Shown in pieces: positions 48,301-58,554 of a stretch of 64,000 bases of DNA (its first letter is position 1; each line of letters opens with the position of its first letter). A program made the position numbers and the translations under genes. The stretch is taken from assembly GCA_029721515.1 (NCBI GenBank), contig CM056552.1:11929001-11993000 (forward strand). Direction: 5' to 3'. This DNA comes from Synanceia verrucosa (Eukaryota; Chordata; Actinopteri; Perciformes; Synanceiidae). Below the pieces are notes generated by a model. It searched no databases. It worked only from the letters and a program-made list of their open reading frames with translations, and was not told the DNA's origin.

Positions 48301-50841
48301 GGAGCCTTCCTTGGTATCAAGTACTACCTGTACCCCAATCCTGCACGGCTCATTGACCCTCAGGTACCATTCAGGATATATTCTACTTTGTATTTGGTTA
48401 GTCTAAACTAACACCAATTTGTCACTGGTTTACAGGTTTGGATGGATGCTGGAACCCAAATATTTTACTCCTACGCTATATGTTTGGGATGCCTGACTAC
48501 GCTTGGGAGTTACAACAAGTACAACAACAACTGCTACAGGTGGGTACTTCAACATAGGACTGAGAATAAAAGCCTCTATTTTGCAATTGTGCTAAGCCAG
48601 CATTTCTCAAAGTGTGGGGCGCACCTCCCCAGGGGGATGTGAGCAACTGGGATGAAAAGGGTCTGTACGTGGAACCAAAGTGCTGAAGTATAGTTTTAAC
48701 ATTGGCTACATGTGGCGTACAACAAATGATGGATTCACTCTCCTGCCCTCCTCTGCTCCTCTCCTCTCCTCGTTCTAGCAAAGTGTTTTTTTTATTATGT
48801 TTTTGAAAGAGCACACAGATTTATTTCTTGTAAAGTTATTTTTACTGATGGAGCATATTGTTATGTTATTAGTCATTAGAGGTGTCTCGGCTTGATTTTT
48901 ATTTGCATCCATCACTTATCCATTGTATTTGTCTGATTTAATACTTTCTAGTAAATAGTCATTTTAATGGAATTTGTTCTGGACGTTATTTGACGTTAAT
49001 ATTTGAAGAGGCTTGTGTTACCAAGTGACAACTTAAGAAACAGTACATTGTTTTTCGGATTTGCAGGGACTCTTTCTATCTCTGCTTGCTGAACAGCGGG
49101 ACCAGTTTCATATCTGGCTTTGCCATCTTCTCAGTTCTGGGCTACATGTCGCAAAAACAGGGTGTCGACATTTCTTTAGTTGCTGAGTCAGGTATGAGTA
49201 CATATAATTATTCAAACTGTCAGACTTAAATAGATCAAATATCAGCTTTGACATTGTGACAGCCAGCAGTAGCTTACTTTCTGGTGGCTTCACGCTGCAG
49301 GCCCTGGCCTTGTGTTCATTGTCTACCCACAAGCTGTGACCCTCCTGCCGTGTCCTCAAGTCTGGTCTGTGTGCTTCTTCACCATGATCATCTTGTTAGG
49401 AATAGATGGACAGGTCAGATGCAGTCTCACAAAAAATGTCCTTCCAATAAATGTCCTCCTGTGTTTCTTCTGTTTTTAACTTGTCTCTGTCATTCTCCAG
49501 TTTGTTGGGCTTGAGAGCATCATGACGTCTCTGTCGGATGTCTACCCTTCCCAGATACGAAAAGGATATCGCAGAGAGCTTATTCTGATTCTAATCTGTG
49601 CGTTATGCTACATGCTTGGCCTCTTTTTGGTGTCACAGGTAAGCTGTATCAAGTTTCATTCACTGGTGGTCAGCCAAGTAATCCATCACATGTGAATTAT
49701 TTGCAGTCTGATCAATTACTACCCAGTACACAGCATGCAAACTCTTTCACTATCCATCCACCATTGGTATTCATACCAATTTATTATGTGTTTTCGTTTT
49801 AGGCTGGCGCATACATTCTTCAAATCTTCGATCATTATGTTTGCAGTGGTCCCACTCTTCTTCTGATGGCGATCTTCCAGTCAGTGATTATTGGATGGAT
49901 TTATGGTAAGATATAATGGTACAACACTTCGGTATTTATACGTTGAATTTCACTATTGTATAGCTATATAAGCTATATAATCTTTTAATTCCATATTATG
50001 TACTGATTGTAAATGTTGTAAATATATAACGCTCTTACCCTGTACAGTCAAATCTGATATATTACTGCATACTATGGGATGTGTAATGTGTTTGTCTCTG
50101 TCCAAGGTGCTGAACGCTTCTCTGAAAACATTAAGGACATGATTGGGTACAAACCTCTATCACTGATCAAGTACTGCTGGATGTATGGCACCCCTCTTAT
50201 TTGCAGTGTAGGTATTTTAATGAGGCCAGAATAAATCATATTGAAACCATTTCACAGTTGTGATCAGTCCAAATGTGTCCCAGTTTATCTCCTGTTGAAG
50301 CAAGTGAACATGGACCCGAGGTGTTGCCTAACAATGCAATTCATGTTGCACCAATAATGTTTGTATAATGATGGTTTTGCTTCTGTTTAAAGGGCACACT
50401 TGTGTTTTTGCTTCTGAGATACACTCCAATGAGGTTCAACAACTCCTATGTGTATCCTTGGTGGGCGTACTGGATTGGCTGGTTTTTGGCCATGTCGTCT
50501 CTATCTATGATTCCACTGACCATGGTCTGCAAACTGGCAAAAGGAAAAGGGACTCTGTGGCAGGTCAGTGGTGGTTGTTTATGTTAATTTAAAGTTGGTA
50601 TTTTACATTTTTAAAAAGCATTTCAAATTTCTAAACTTCATTGGAATGTATTTTTTGTTGCCTGTTGCATGTTCTATTGCAAGTGATATTCTTTGACAAT
50701 ATTAATATCTTCCTCTAGCGTCTCAAGACAAGCTCCAAACCTGCAGGCGACCTTCCAGAGGTGATGAAGGAAGGAAGAAATGAAGCGAGCTTCAGCACCT
50801 CACTGTATGTCCCTGATGGAGAAAACAGCATGTGCAATTAA
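37518..50841 (+). CDS. SLC6 gene 2: Na+/Cl- dependent GABA/betaine/taurine-type transporter (GAT2/SLC6A13-like), tandem paralogue
   Basis: Fourteen exons join to 594 aa: 37518-37692, 43166-43300, 43381-43521, 43819-43906, 46515-46647, 48229-48363, 48436-48539, 49067-49191, 49301-49413, 49501-49638, 49803-49905, 50107-50207, 50393-50563, 50719-50841. All junctions are GT-AG with consistent phase. Exons 2, 3 and 5-13 have exactly the lengths of their counterparts in gene 1. Family marks: GLGNVWRFPYLCYKNGGG in TM1, EL2 Cys pair with NAT, NWT and NAS sequons, ATYFTATFPFIMLVVL, CLTTLGSYNKYNNNCY in TM6 and GPGLVFIVYP in TM8. Odd residues: Ala39 at the BGT1 Glu position, GSVSY in TM3, and Gly382 following Asp381 where the Na2-site Ser is expected. 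The chosen ATG is the first in frame, and the N-terminus is the least certain part. Function is probably Na+ coupled uptake of a small amino acid, unproven. Confidence 0.93.
38650..38725 (+). repeat. LINE/SINE 3' tail
   Basis: 'GGCAATAAACTTTTTTCTGA' followed by repeated TTCTGA units, the usual tail of teleost CR1/L2-type LINEs and their SINE partners. The upstream body is too decayed to classify. Confidence 0.5.
39158..39999. mobile_element. PIF/Harbinger-type MITE
   Basis: 842 bp, GC-rich, with ends GTGCGCACTCACACTGGGGCC at the left (first 20 bases comparable) and GGGCGCGCTCACACTAGGGC read from the right. It is flanked by TTA trinucleotides (39155-39157, 40000-40002), the target site of Harbinger elements. 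No transposase is seen. Confidence 0.8.
40383..41985 (-). mobile_element. Ty3/gypsy pol relic
   Basis: Read on the minus strand, blocks of a gypsy polyprotein appear in the correct order with frameshifts and deletions. RT comes first, with HCSNSLWTSPLH and CVDFHHLNNTITPDLYPV near 41770-41860. RNase H follows with WQPMAFFSRKLRNNERKYST near 41540-41600, then the RNase H/integrase linker (MAGKDNFVADCLS) near 41400-41440. The integrase block around VGPLPPSHGFTNLLTMMDRT lies near 40900-41000 and the C-terminal PPYDGP block near 40450-40520. No LTRs are seen. It cannot encode a working protein. Confidence 0.85.
41988..42440 (-). mobile_element. Non-LTR (LINE) reverse transcriptase C-terminal relic
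   Basis: Minus-strand translation gives KKAQQRLYFIWKLSRVG, then FYRGTIENVISSCITVWFGS, and in another frame the terminal block KSFYHHAVRLLN. This is the region after the RT domain in common teleost LINEs. It is broken by frameshifts and abuts the gypsy relic, so one element probably inserted near or into the other. Confidence 0.75.
43952..44012 (+). repeat. SINE tail fragment
   Basis: GCTGGGATAGGCTCCAGCC and the adjacent TGACCCTATAGGATAAGC match the 3' part of the SINE at 583-791. In intron 4 of SLC6 gene 2. Confidence 0.7.
44089..45302 (+). mobile_element. Tc1/mariner element, defective
   Basis: Long inverted repeats (about 44089-44305 and 45103-45302) share blocks such as 'AAGTTTGGTTCTTT' with its mirror. 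The outer end reads GGTCAAAAGTTTACATACAC, typical of Tc1-like fish transposons. Between them lies a broken transposase: KSKELSTDLKKRIIDLNK near 44465, and STVKRVLHRHGLRG through FWRKILCSDETN at about 44740-44920, which includes the first catalytic Asp. The tail resembles the family C-terminus (about 44960-45095). The segment with the second and third catalytic acidic residues is deleted, and the original ATG appears as GTG. The right end decays into a TG/TA microsatellite. Confidence 0.9.
45310..45406. repeat. (TG)n(TA)n microsatellite
   Basis: About 20 TG units run straight into about 25 TA units at the right end of the Tc1 element. Reading frames across it are artefacts. Confidence 0.95.
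47385..48115 (-). mobile_element. Penelope-like retroelement relic (GIY-YIG endonuclease region)
   Basis: On the minus strand, near 47800-47970, the translation includes MAQHRRANSSGQDSAVHLHF and DSFEDSNVQVLAREEDG, a block I associate with the C-terminal endonuclease region of fish Penelope-like elements. The sequence downstream to 47400 keeps similarity but is frameshifted. In intron 5 of SLC6 gene 2. The element class is from memory of the motif, not a search. Confidence 0.65.
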
Positions 50842-50844
50842 ATA

Positions 50845-51010
50845 ACTGAAGATAAGATAAGATAAGATAAAACTTCATTCATCCTGAAGGAAATTCTTGT
50901 GAAACAGTTGTCATACATGGTAGGAAATGTAAACAGATTCAAACAGGTGTATATAGTTCAGAATGGTGCAAAAATGCTGAAAAAAATGGTGAAAAAGCAC
51001 TATAAAAACA
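50845..51010. repeat. LINE tail with GATAA repeats
   Basis: Starting 4 bp after the stop codon of SLC6 gene 2: GATAAGATAAGATAAGATAA then AACTTCATTCATCCTGAAGG, a common teleost LINE 3' end in reverse orientation. It would form the start of the gene 2 3' UTR. Confidence 0.6.
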
Positions 51011-51370
51011 CTATAAGAACATTATAAGCTACCAAGAAAGCGGTTCAAAGTGACATGTGCTGATAAGTTTACATGATGTACTCCAATATGATTTTGCAGT
51101 ACCACTAGGGATAGTAGACAGGTCATTTTTAACAGGGGATCCTATTCGTTTTGTTCGCCCACAATGAGCGAACCGTCCCAGAGAATATAATAGATAGAAG
51201 ATGAAATTGATTGAAGGGCAGGAATTACAAATCCATCCATGGATTCACTAATACACAGCATAGTTAAATCCCAGAACCATCAGCGAATCAGGCAGAGCAG
51301 GCAGACTTGATCTCAACTCAACGAGACTCAACTCCACTTCCTCTGCATGATCTCTGCTACTATGGGATGG

Positions 51371-51372
<2 letters not shown>

Positions 51373-51456
<84 letters not shown>

Positions 51457-51467
51457 AAGAGAGATAG
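51373..51467. repeat. (TA)n(GA)n microsatellite
   Basis: About 36 TA units followed by a short GAGA tract, downstream of SLC6 gene 2. Confidence 0.95.
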
Positions 51468-53561
51468 AAATCTATATATTAGTATGGTGGTTGGTATTGT
51501 TGATTTACATTTTTTTTTTTTGAGGTGTGGTGATCTGAATACATTATTTGAAATGTCTAATATAGGAAGATTTTTTTAAAAAATATATTAAGTTATATTT
51601 GGAAGTGTTACAGATGTTACTGAATGTGCAAAATACTACACTGAGTTGCAGTGTTACTTCTCAAATGCCTTAAAACCTAACTAACCAAACTTTTATTAAC
51701 ATTATTGCTGTCTATAGGTAGCATATAATATCAGAGTGTTAAGGTATCCACTGTTCATATCATGTTTCTGAGAGTTTTATTTAGTTTTAAATATAGTAAG
51801 TATATTACACAGTAAAACAATCAAGTTTAAAATGTTGCCTGAAAACTTTGTTAAATTTGTAAGCCATTACTCAAATGTCGAATAAGTCCAGTGCTTGCAA
51901 GTATTTTCCCATGAAAGTAGCAGCGCTGGCTCCAAAAGTCGCTAAATTACTCCAAAATGCCCCAAAATTATCACAATGAATTTGAACTCCCAACATGGCT
52001 GTTGTCGGTACTCCAGCCTGTGAAAGATGAGTATTTTTTGTCAGAGCATTTGACTTATTGATTGTTGTCAGGATGAAATGAGATTTTCAATAAATTGACA
52101 AAAAATGTTTTTGAAGAAGATTACCAACCTTGGGACAGTACACGAGTGAACATACGTACTTTAAACCAGCGTAGACTTCATGATCCAACATGATCATCTC
52201 CTGCTGAGGTCGAACTCTGAAAATGCAATTTTGCTTTCTAACCTGTATCATGTTGTTCACAAAGAATGGAAGTGAAAGAGAGGCAAATGTCAATTCCACG
52301 CATGTGAAACCATGCCTTTAAACTAACAAATAGTAGTATTAATTAGTGATTGATCTTTAGAGAATTTGGTACACAGAAGAGTGTCAAGCTACCTGAGAGA
52401 GATGACTGGCATTCATCTTCACATCTCACACTCAGCAAAACTACCTTAAACAGAAAAGTATGCTTTATCATTTTTTTGTAGAAATTTATTTGAAACCTAT
52501 TTGAGTTCAACATGAAAATTAATGCTTTACTTGAGATCATTATGCGTGGCAAAAATAATCTCAAAGATGCCTGCCCGCTAACTTTTCCAAGCTCAAAAAG
52601 TGGACTTTTAGTTCCAGGTGGGTTTGCTTTGCTTTACACAACCACCTCTTCTGTACACATCTTCAATGCTTTGTTCAGGTCAGATGCAGAACTGTGCTGG
52701 AGCATTCACGTGTCTTCTTTCCTTTGTTCTCCTCACTGTCCTGTTTGTCTAACTAAACAAAACTCAGCAGCAGTCATTTTTTTTATCATTACAGGCCAAC
52801 TCATTCATGTGATTTCTCCTGTGAAACTCTCTAAAGGTCACTATAGCCTCATTAACAGTGGTGTTGACATTGATTTCTTGGACACAGTTCTCTCAAAGTT
52901 GATTTTCTTCAAGTTTGGATGTGACTAAAACCCAACTATAACAAGCAGACACTCTTGCTTTTAATTAGCTCAGAGACAGAGAAATCGTCTAATATTTCAT
53001 ACATTTAGTGTACAATATACAATACAATATGTACAATATATATTGAGCCAAATAAATATAACTCAGGCTGTCAAAATAAAGCTTGAATTCTTGTACTTGG
53101 TGATTGAATTTATAATGCAAATCCTATAGTGCCTTAAACATGACTTTCACTTTTTTGGATATAGTATTTCCTTGGATTACCATATTGAAAGGGGTTTTTA
53201 TAACTTGACTATAACTTTACGTATACATGATTACTTGACATTTATATAATAAAATGCTTTCTGGCATATATGGCTTGCTCATTATTTTTCTATACATGTG
53301 ATTGGGGTGAACAGACCAAAACAAGTTATTTTTTGACTCTTTGTTGACTACAGCCATCGCCTGATACACAGTTGACTGATAGTGTTTGCTTGATGGAACA
53401 AAAAGCTTTCATGATGCAGCAGAAGACTCGATGATTTTTAAAAAAAATGTATTTAATCAAGATAATTGCAGATTAATCTTTGCCGCTTTTAGATTCATAA
53501 TTTCTATATTAGGGTAGTCGAAAACAAATAACAAACATGACACTGAAATATTTAACAAACA

Positions 53562-53567
53562 TTTATT
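53562..53567 (-). terminator. ppil1 poly(A) signal
   Basis: AATAAA on the minus strand 28 bp beyond the ppil1 stop codon, implying a very short 3' UTR. Confidence 0.6.
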
Positions 53568-53594
53568 CAATTAAAAAAACAGTGTAAAATAAGT

Positions 53595-55705
53595 TTATTT
53601 GGCTACATTAGTTCTGATGATTTTAATATCATCGACTGGTCGATCTTGACTATTTGTCTCTACCATCCCGATCCGGTTCACCACCCCCATCCCCTGGCAA
53701 ACTCTTCCAAAGATGGTGTGCTTTCCATCCAACCACTGAGTGGGTCCCAGCGTGAGGAAGAACTGGCTCCCGTTTGTGTCTGGTCCTGCATTGGCCATTG
53801 CCAAAATACCAGCACCTAACAGACACACAAATTAAATGCAAGAATTACAATTGTGTGACTTTTTGCTGTTAAAAGTTTCGCACAAATATCTGATATTTTT
53901 AGATATCTGCAAAACTAAATTAGTCCATTTTGATTTGAAATGAAGAAAAGTCAAGCACAAATCAAAAGCCTTTATTGTTATTATGTGACAGTGCATACAG
54001 CGAAACTTACTTGAAAAGTTGGTGGTATTCCATATCCCAAGACCTTACAAAGAATTGAATGAATTTCATCCCAGAAAGACCAGATTTTCATACACCTCCA
54101 AAAGATGTGAGTATGGTTGGCCTCTATGTGATTACATAATCTCCAGCACGATTGTATTATCTTTAAATGCTTGCTTGTTATTTTAGGTGTTGTAAAATAT
54201 CTGATTTGGTTGTTCCAAACAAATTCCCTCCATCTCTGCGAGTGAGCTATTAAATGAAATAATTCAGTTCTGTCCACTGTAATTACCTGTGAATTTCAGT
54301 TCCGGGTTCAGTTCGTCTTCAAACTGTTTACCATATATAGAGGCACCACCGCGACCTATGAGAAGAACAAAGATCAGTAAACTACAGATTTACTTTCAAG
54401 TCAGGTAACTGTGCAAGTAAATGTGACTGATAAGCCAAAAAATTGCATAATCCTGAGTTATTAACAAAAACACTGAAAGGTCACAAATTGAAGTTAAACT
54501 AAAGATGTGTGGTGGTATTATGATCCTTGCAGGGTCACAGGGTCCGCTGATAACTGTCCTGGTTGGGTGAATCTAGCAAAGTATAAAAAACATACAGAGG
54601 TTTGATTGACACATCAGCCACTAGATACTACCAAACAAATGCACCTGGAACCTGGCAGCAGTCATTCACTTCCATTCAGATATAAGAGTTTAACAAGGCA
54701 TGGCTTACAGTTTTCTACGTACCAGTCTCAGCCAGCCTTGTTCTTACACAATTAAAAGGGTAGTTCAGGATTTTTGACATAGGGCCTCATTTCCAAGGGA
54801 GCCGGAGTGTTGGAGACGTGTGGAGACAGTTTTGAAAAAAAATCAGTCCTTTAAATCAACACCAGTGAACTCTGCGACTAGAAGGACTGAATGAAATTTA
54901 TTGAAAACTGTCTCCACACGTCTCCAACACTCCGGCTCACTTGGAAATGAGGTCCCATATCGAAAATGCCAAATGACCCCTTTAAAGTTTCATTTTGAAA
55001 CAAGAAAGTTTCTTGTAAGAACACGGAGGCTGGCTGCTCTGTTAGATGATTTTGAAATCAGCTCAGAAAAAAATAAACATGTAGTATACTTACTGTATAA
55101 TGGATTTCATATTCACCTGTAAATTTCACAATAGAAATCAAACACTTTGACATGTAACTCTAATAACAAATAGTGTGTTTTTGCAGGAAATTTTCACTAT
55201 CCCAAACCATGAAAAAGATGAACACAAATTTATGGACACCGCTGCTGCAGACCCCTGTCATGATAACAGCGCATGTGATGAGCCCACCTGTTCCTGTAGG
55301 GTCTCCTCCCTGCACCATGAAGTCTTTGATTATTCGGTGAAACTTTGTGTTGACGTAGTAGCCTCGTCTGGCCAGCTCTGCAAAGTTCTTGCAGGTTTTT
55401 GGAGCATGTCTCCAGTACAGCTCCACCACAACCGTCCCCATCCTGCATGCACAGTCACTATTAGTATATGGCGTCCTTTAATATCACAAGCAGTTCTACA
55501 ACCCATATTCTTTAACCCACCTCAGACGGTGGGTTAAAAACTCTATTAGTAAAGTTCAGCAAGTGAGTCCAAGTTAACTTACCGCTAACTGTGTCACGTT
55601 ACTGAGAGCTAGCCTAGCCGAGTTAGCATAATAATAAATAAAGTCTTACGTCGTGTCCAAAGCCACTGTGGGTGGCTGCCAAGTATCTGCAGGTATCCCT
55701 GACAT
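53595..55705 (-). CDS. ppil1: ppil1, peptidyl-prolyl cis-trans isomerase-like 1
   Basis: Nuclear cyclophilin of the active spliceosome, recruited by SNW1/SKIP. Four coding exons on the minus strand, 55705-55650, 55442-55288, 54355-54287 and 53815-53595, join in frame to 166 aa, the length I recall for the human protein. Blocks in order: TWQPPTVALDTT, MGTVVVELYWRHAPKTCKNF, KFHRIIKDFMVQGGDPTGTG (catalytic Arg in FHRIIKDF), RGGASIYGKQFEDELNPELK, AGILAMANAGPDTNGSQFF and WLDGKHTIFGRVCQGMGVV, ending RTNVAK. The catalytic and cyclosporin-pocket residues of the cyclophilin fold (Arg and Phe of FHR..F, Gln-Phe-Phe, Trp, His) are present, so it should be an active isomerase. Start ATG at 55705-55703. 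Confidence 0.96.
53970..54284 (-). mobile_element. L1/Tx1-type LINE fragment
   Basis: Minus-strand translation has CWRLCNHIEANHTHIFWRCM and WSFWDEIHSILCKVLGYGIP, which resembles the zinc-knuckle-like C-terminal region of fish L1/Tx1 LINE ORF2 proteins. It lies in the last ppil1 intron, starting within about 5-20 bp of the exon 3 donor. The clade is from memory. Confidence 0.6.
54752..54985. mobile_element. Short foldback MITE with TTAA ends (same family as 22758-23828)
   Basis: 234 bp. TTAAAAGGGTAGTTCAGGAT at the left and GACCCCTTTAA at the right. It is an almost perfect hairpin sharing 'GGCCTCATTTCCAAG', 'GTGTGGAGACAG' and 'AGAAGGACTGAATGAAATT' with the larger element, but the long core is gone. 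In ppil1 intron 2. Confidence 0.85.
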
Positions 55706-58554
55706 TATTGCTCCAGGCAATGTCCTTCAGTAGTTGTTAAAATGGACAAGTTTGAATAAAAAGTAAGCCAAGCACGTTCATTCAAATCTTCTTGTGGTCT
55801 TTTCATTCAAATCATCAGTAGTTGCCGCTCGTCGCTCAGTGCGTTGGTGGAAGGAAGTTGTCAACAACTGACCTCCACTGAACAGGAAACAGAAGGGTTT
55901 TTTTGTTTGTTTCTTTTTGTAGGAAACGGGAGGCTGTTTTATGGCTTAACTCTCCAATGTCTTCTTGATATTATAATTATAATAATAGGAACGTATATTC
56001 TTCAATACCCCTTTTAAAAGTTGTGTAATTAGTCCAGTAAAATCACGTAACGGGTCCCAGCCTTATAAAAGCAGCTGGCTTAAACAGTCTCCACACTCTA
56101 TTACATTTTATTAACAATAATAATAACTGTTACTCTTGTCTGAAATCAAATACATAAATAAAGGCTTGAACACTGTGACACTAGTTTCGTGCAAGTTAAT
56201 GTCTCTGCGAGTTTGTCGTTTCTCTGAGGGATATTTTAATTTTACAAATGCTGCACTCGGCTTTGCAGTGTAAAATAACACTGAAGTGCAGCCAGATCTT
56301 GCTTCTTTTTCAGTTTCCACCCATAAATTCACTTTTCCCCTGACCAGCTCTTCTCTGCATACCTGGCCTGTACTACTACACTAGCTGTCTTGGGAGCATC
56401 CACCCCTTCCTTCTTTCATATAATGGTATGGTCCCAGTCTGTTCTCGCATGTGATTGGCTGCATGTGTGTCTGATGACTTGAAGATTCGGCTCTTTCCGA
56501 CTGGACTCGGCTCTTCTTGATCACGAACGCCACCTCAGTAGGATTTCGTCACCAACTGTCGTCTGCGGTTTTCTAAAGGCACAGTCACTATCTGCCTTTG
56601 TCCATATCTTTGTTATCAGTAATACTTCATATGCTTGTTTCTCTTTTGGGTGGAGGACTCTTTCAATAGGCTTTTGTTCTTGTTTGACGTGTAACGTTTA
56701 AATGAGTTAGCTAGCTAGTCCAAGGCTAGTTTAGCTACCAACCAAATCATACAATCAAATCAGTAACCGGTGACGTTGTGTTTGGGGTTTGGATAACAAG
56801 TTGGAGGAGTTCATATCTTCTAAAACGTTTAATAACTTGCTATTTTACCTGGTTAGACAGTGGTCTGACAGCCTGCGATGTGTTCATGTTACCCAAATGA
56901 TAAGGTCGTATTATCAGACTTTGTAAATTTGTCGTATGAGATGCAGCAATAACGAATACAAAGACCTTTATTCCAGTTGCTATTTTTTTTTCATCCACTA
57001 GTAATTTGATCCCCAGAGTTATTTATTAATCCTAATACTCAGGATAAAGTGATATCATCTTTTGATGACTGTGATCTGTATTCAAAGTTAACTGCTTGCT
57101 GGTATATTAAGTGAACCGTTTAAACTTGTATTGCAAATACTGATACTTAAATTTGTTTGACTTTGATTTCTCTTTCTCCTATAAAATATATAAATAGTCA
57201 GGATTTCATTCACTGACAACAATTGCTTTTGGCAGGAAATATATTTTGTAGTATACTTATTTATGTCTAATTAAGTTCAAACCCCTGGTATTTCTTTGTA
57301 ACTTGCTTGAGACTTGTAGCTGAAAATATCTTAACTTTCTGTTACCACAGTAATTTGTTCAGTAACAGACATTGGCAATTTTACACTCATGGCTCTGTAG
57401 TTTTAACCCTGGGGCTTTTTAGTGTTAACTCAGGACACAGCAGAGACTTTAGACAGAGCTTTCAAACAATTTAAGTATATCTTGACATAATATCTAACTC
57501 TCAATATCCCTACTTTTATAAGGTGGAGCTTAACAAACAAATATTGTTATTATGGATTGATCTGTTGTTGTTATTGATCTGATTAATGTCTTGATTGAAA
57601 TATGTCTTGGTTCTAAAATGTTCCTAGTTAACATATTCAGATCTTAATATCATACAAGAGTAAGAAAAGCATCAACAGCATTGGGACAACTAAATCCTTT
57701 GATTTTCTCATTTTACACTGCTTTATAAAAAATGCTTAAACAATTAATAGATTACATAGCTTCTTAGTTCATGTTGTCCTTATTTTTTGTCCTAATTAAT
57801 AGTCTAATTTTTCAGCTCTCAATGTAAGTCAGTTGTAAAAGAAGTAAAGGGAAGTTATTGGTTGGCTCAATTTGTCCTTTACCTGTTGGATTTTATGGAG
57901 TGAATCACTAAGTTAAATTAGGTGAGTGTGTTGTCTGCATCAGCCTCTGGTGTTTAATCATTTTGGATATTGAGACAGGAATTGCAGTTTCCTCCATGTT
58001 CTTGTCTCTGGCGTGCAAATAAGTCTGCATGAAGAGTTATTGTTGGTTACTTAACCTGCGTGTTTGTGTGACATGCAAAGACGAGGGATTATTGTGGATA
58101 TCATGTCCTGTGCTAAATTGCAGACAACTTTTGTTATGGCATAATTTCTGTTGTAATCAAGATAACATCACAACTTCATGCTGAATCTTGAATGTGTAAC
58201 TTTTTGCTGCAGCAGCACAGGCTAGTTGTAGCTGCAAAATTAGACAGATGCAGCAAATTCTACATCCTTACTGTCATGTGATTAATCAGATGAGAAGGTC
58301 TAATCCAATTAGGATGTTAGCATGCCTGTTAGCACTCCTAAGCTTTTGGCTAGGTCAGGATATTTTTGTGAGTAAGCCCCAAGGAGGAAAGATAGTAAAG
58401 AAGGTGCGCCAGTAGTAACAGGAAAAATAGCCTGAAGTTTTTGAGTTTTTAGTTCCATTATTCTTTTAAAAGGCTGCAACAACACATATTTGTTCAGAGG
58501 ATCATCAGGTAATAACAGGGTTAACCTATTTGTCTCATCTCAAGGTCCTGCACC
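55706..58554. promoter_or_regulatory. Divergent ppil1/eno1 upstream region
   Basis: The two start codons lie 2.85 kb apart and point away from each other. An inverted CCAAT (ATTGG at about 56453) and a somewhat CpG-richer stretch at 56450-56580 could mark an eno1 promoter and non-coding first exon, as ENO1 genes have. The eno1 ATG exon has an acceptor at 58543-58544, so at least one upstream exon must exist. I could not place it. The remainder (57000-58500) is featureless AT-rich DNA. Confidence 0.5.

Larger units (their letters stand above)
50842..53594. other. Interval between SLC6 gene 2 and ppil1 (convergent)
   Basis: 3' UTRs of two convergent genes plus intergenic DNA. It contains the GATAA tail and a (TA)n(GA)n tract (51373-51467). 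A 138-codon frame at 52512-52928 has no domain, no homologue I recognise and no sign of being an exon. Otherwise AT-rich with nothing to name. Confidence 0.6.

Noticed and set aside
52512..52928. 138-codon open frame downstream of SLC6 gene 2
   Set aside because: No domain, no plausible splice context and mixed composition; most likely chance in AT-rich intergenic DNA.
56680..56695. Hypoxia-response element for eno1
   Set aside because: A single ACGTG core in GACGTG is expected by chance over this length, and no partner site or conservation can be shown.
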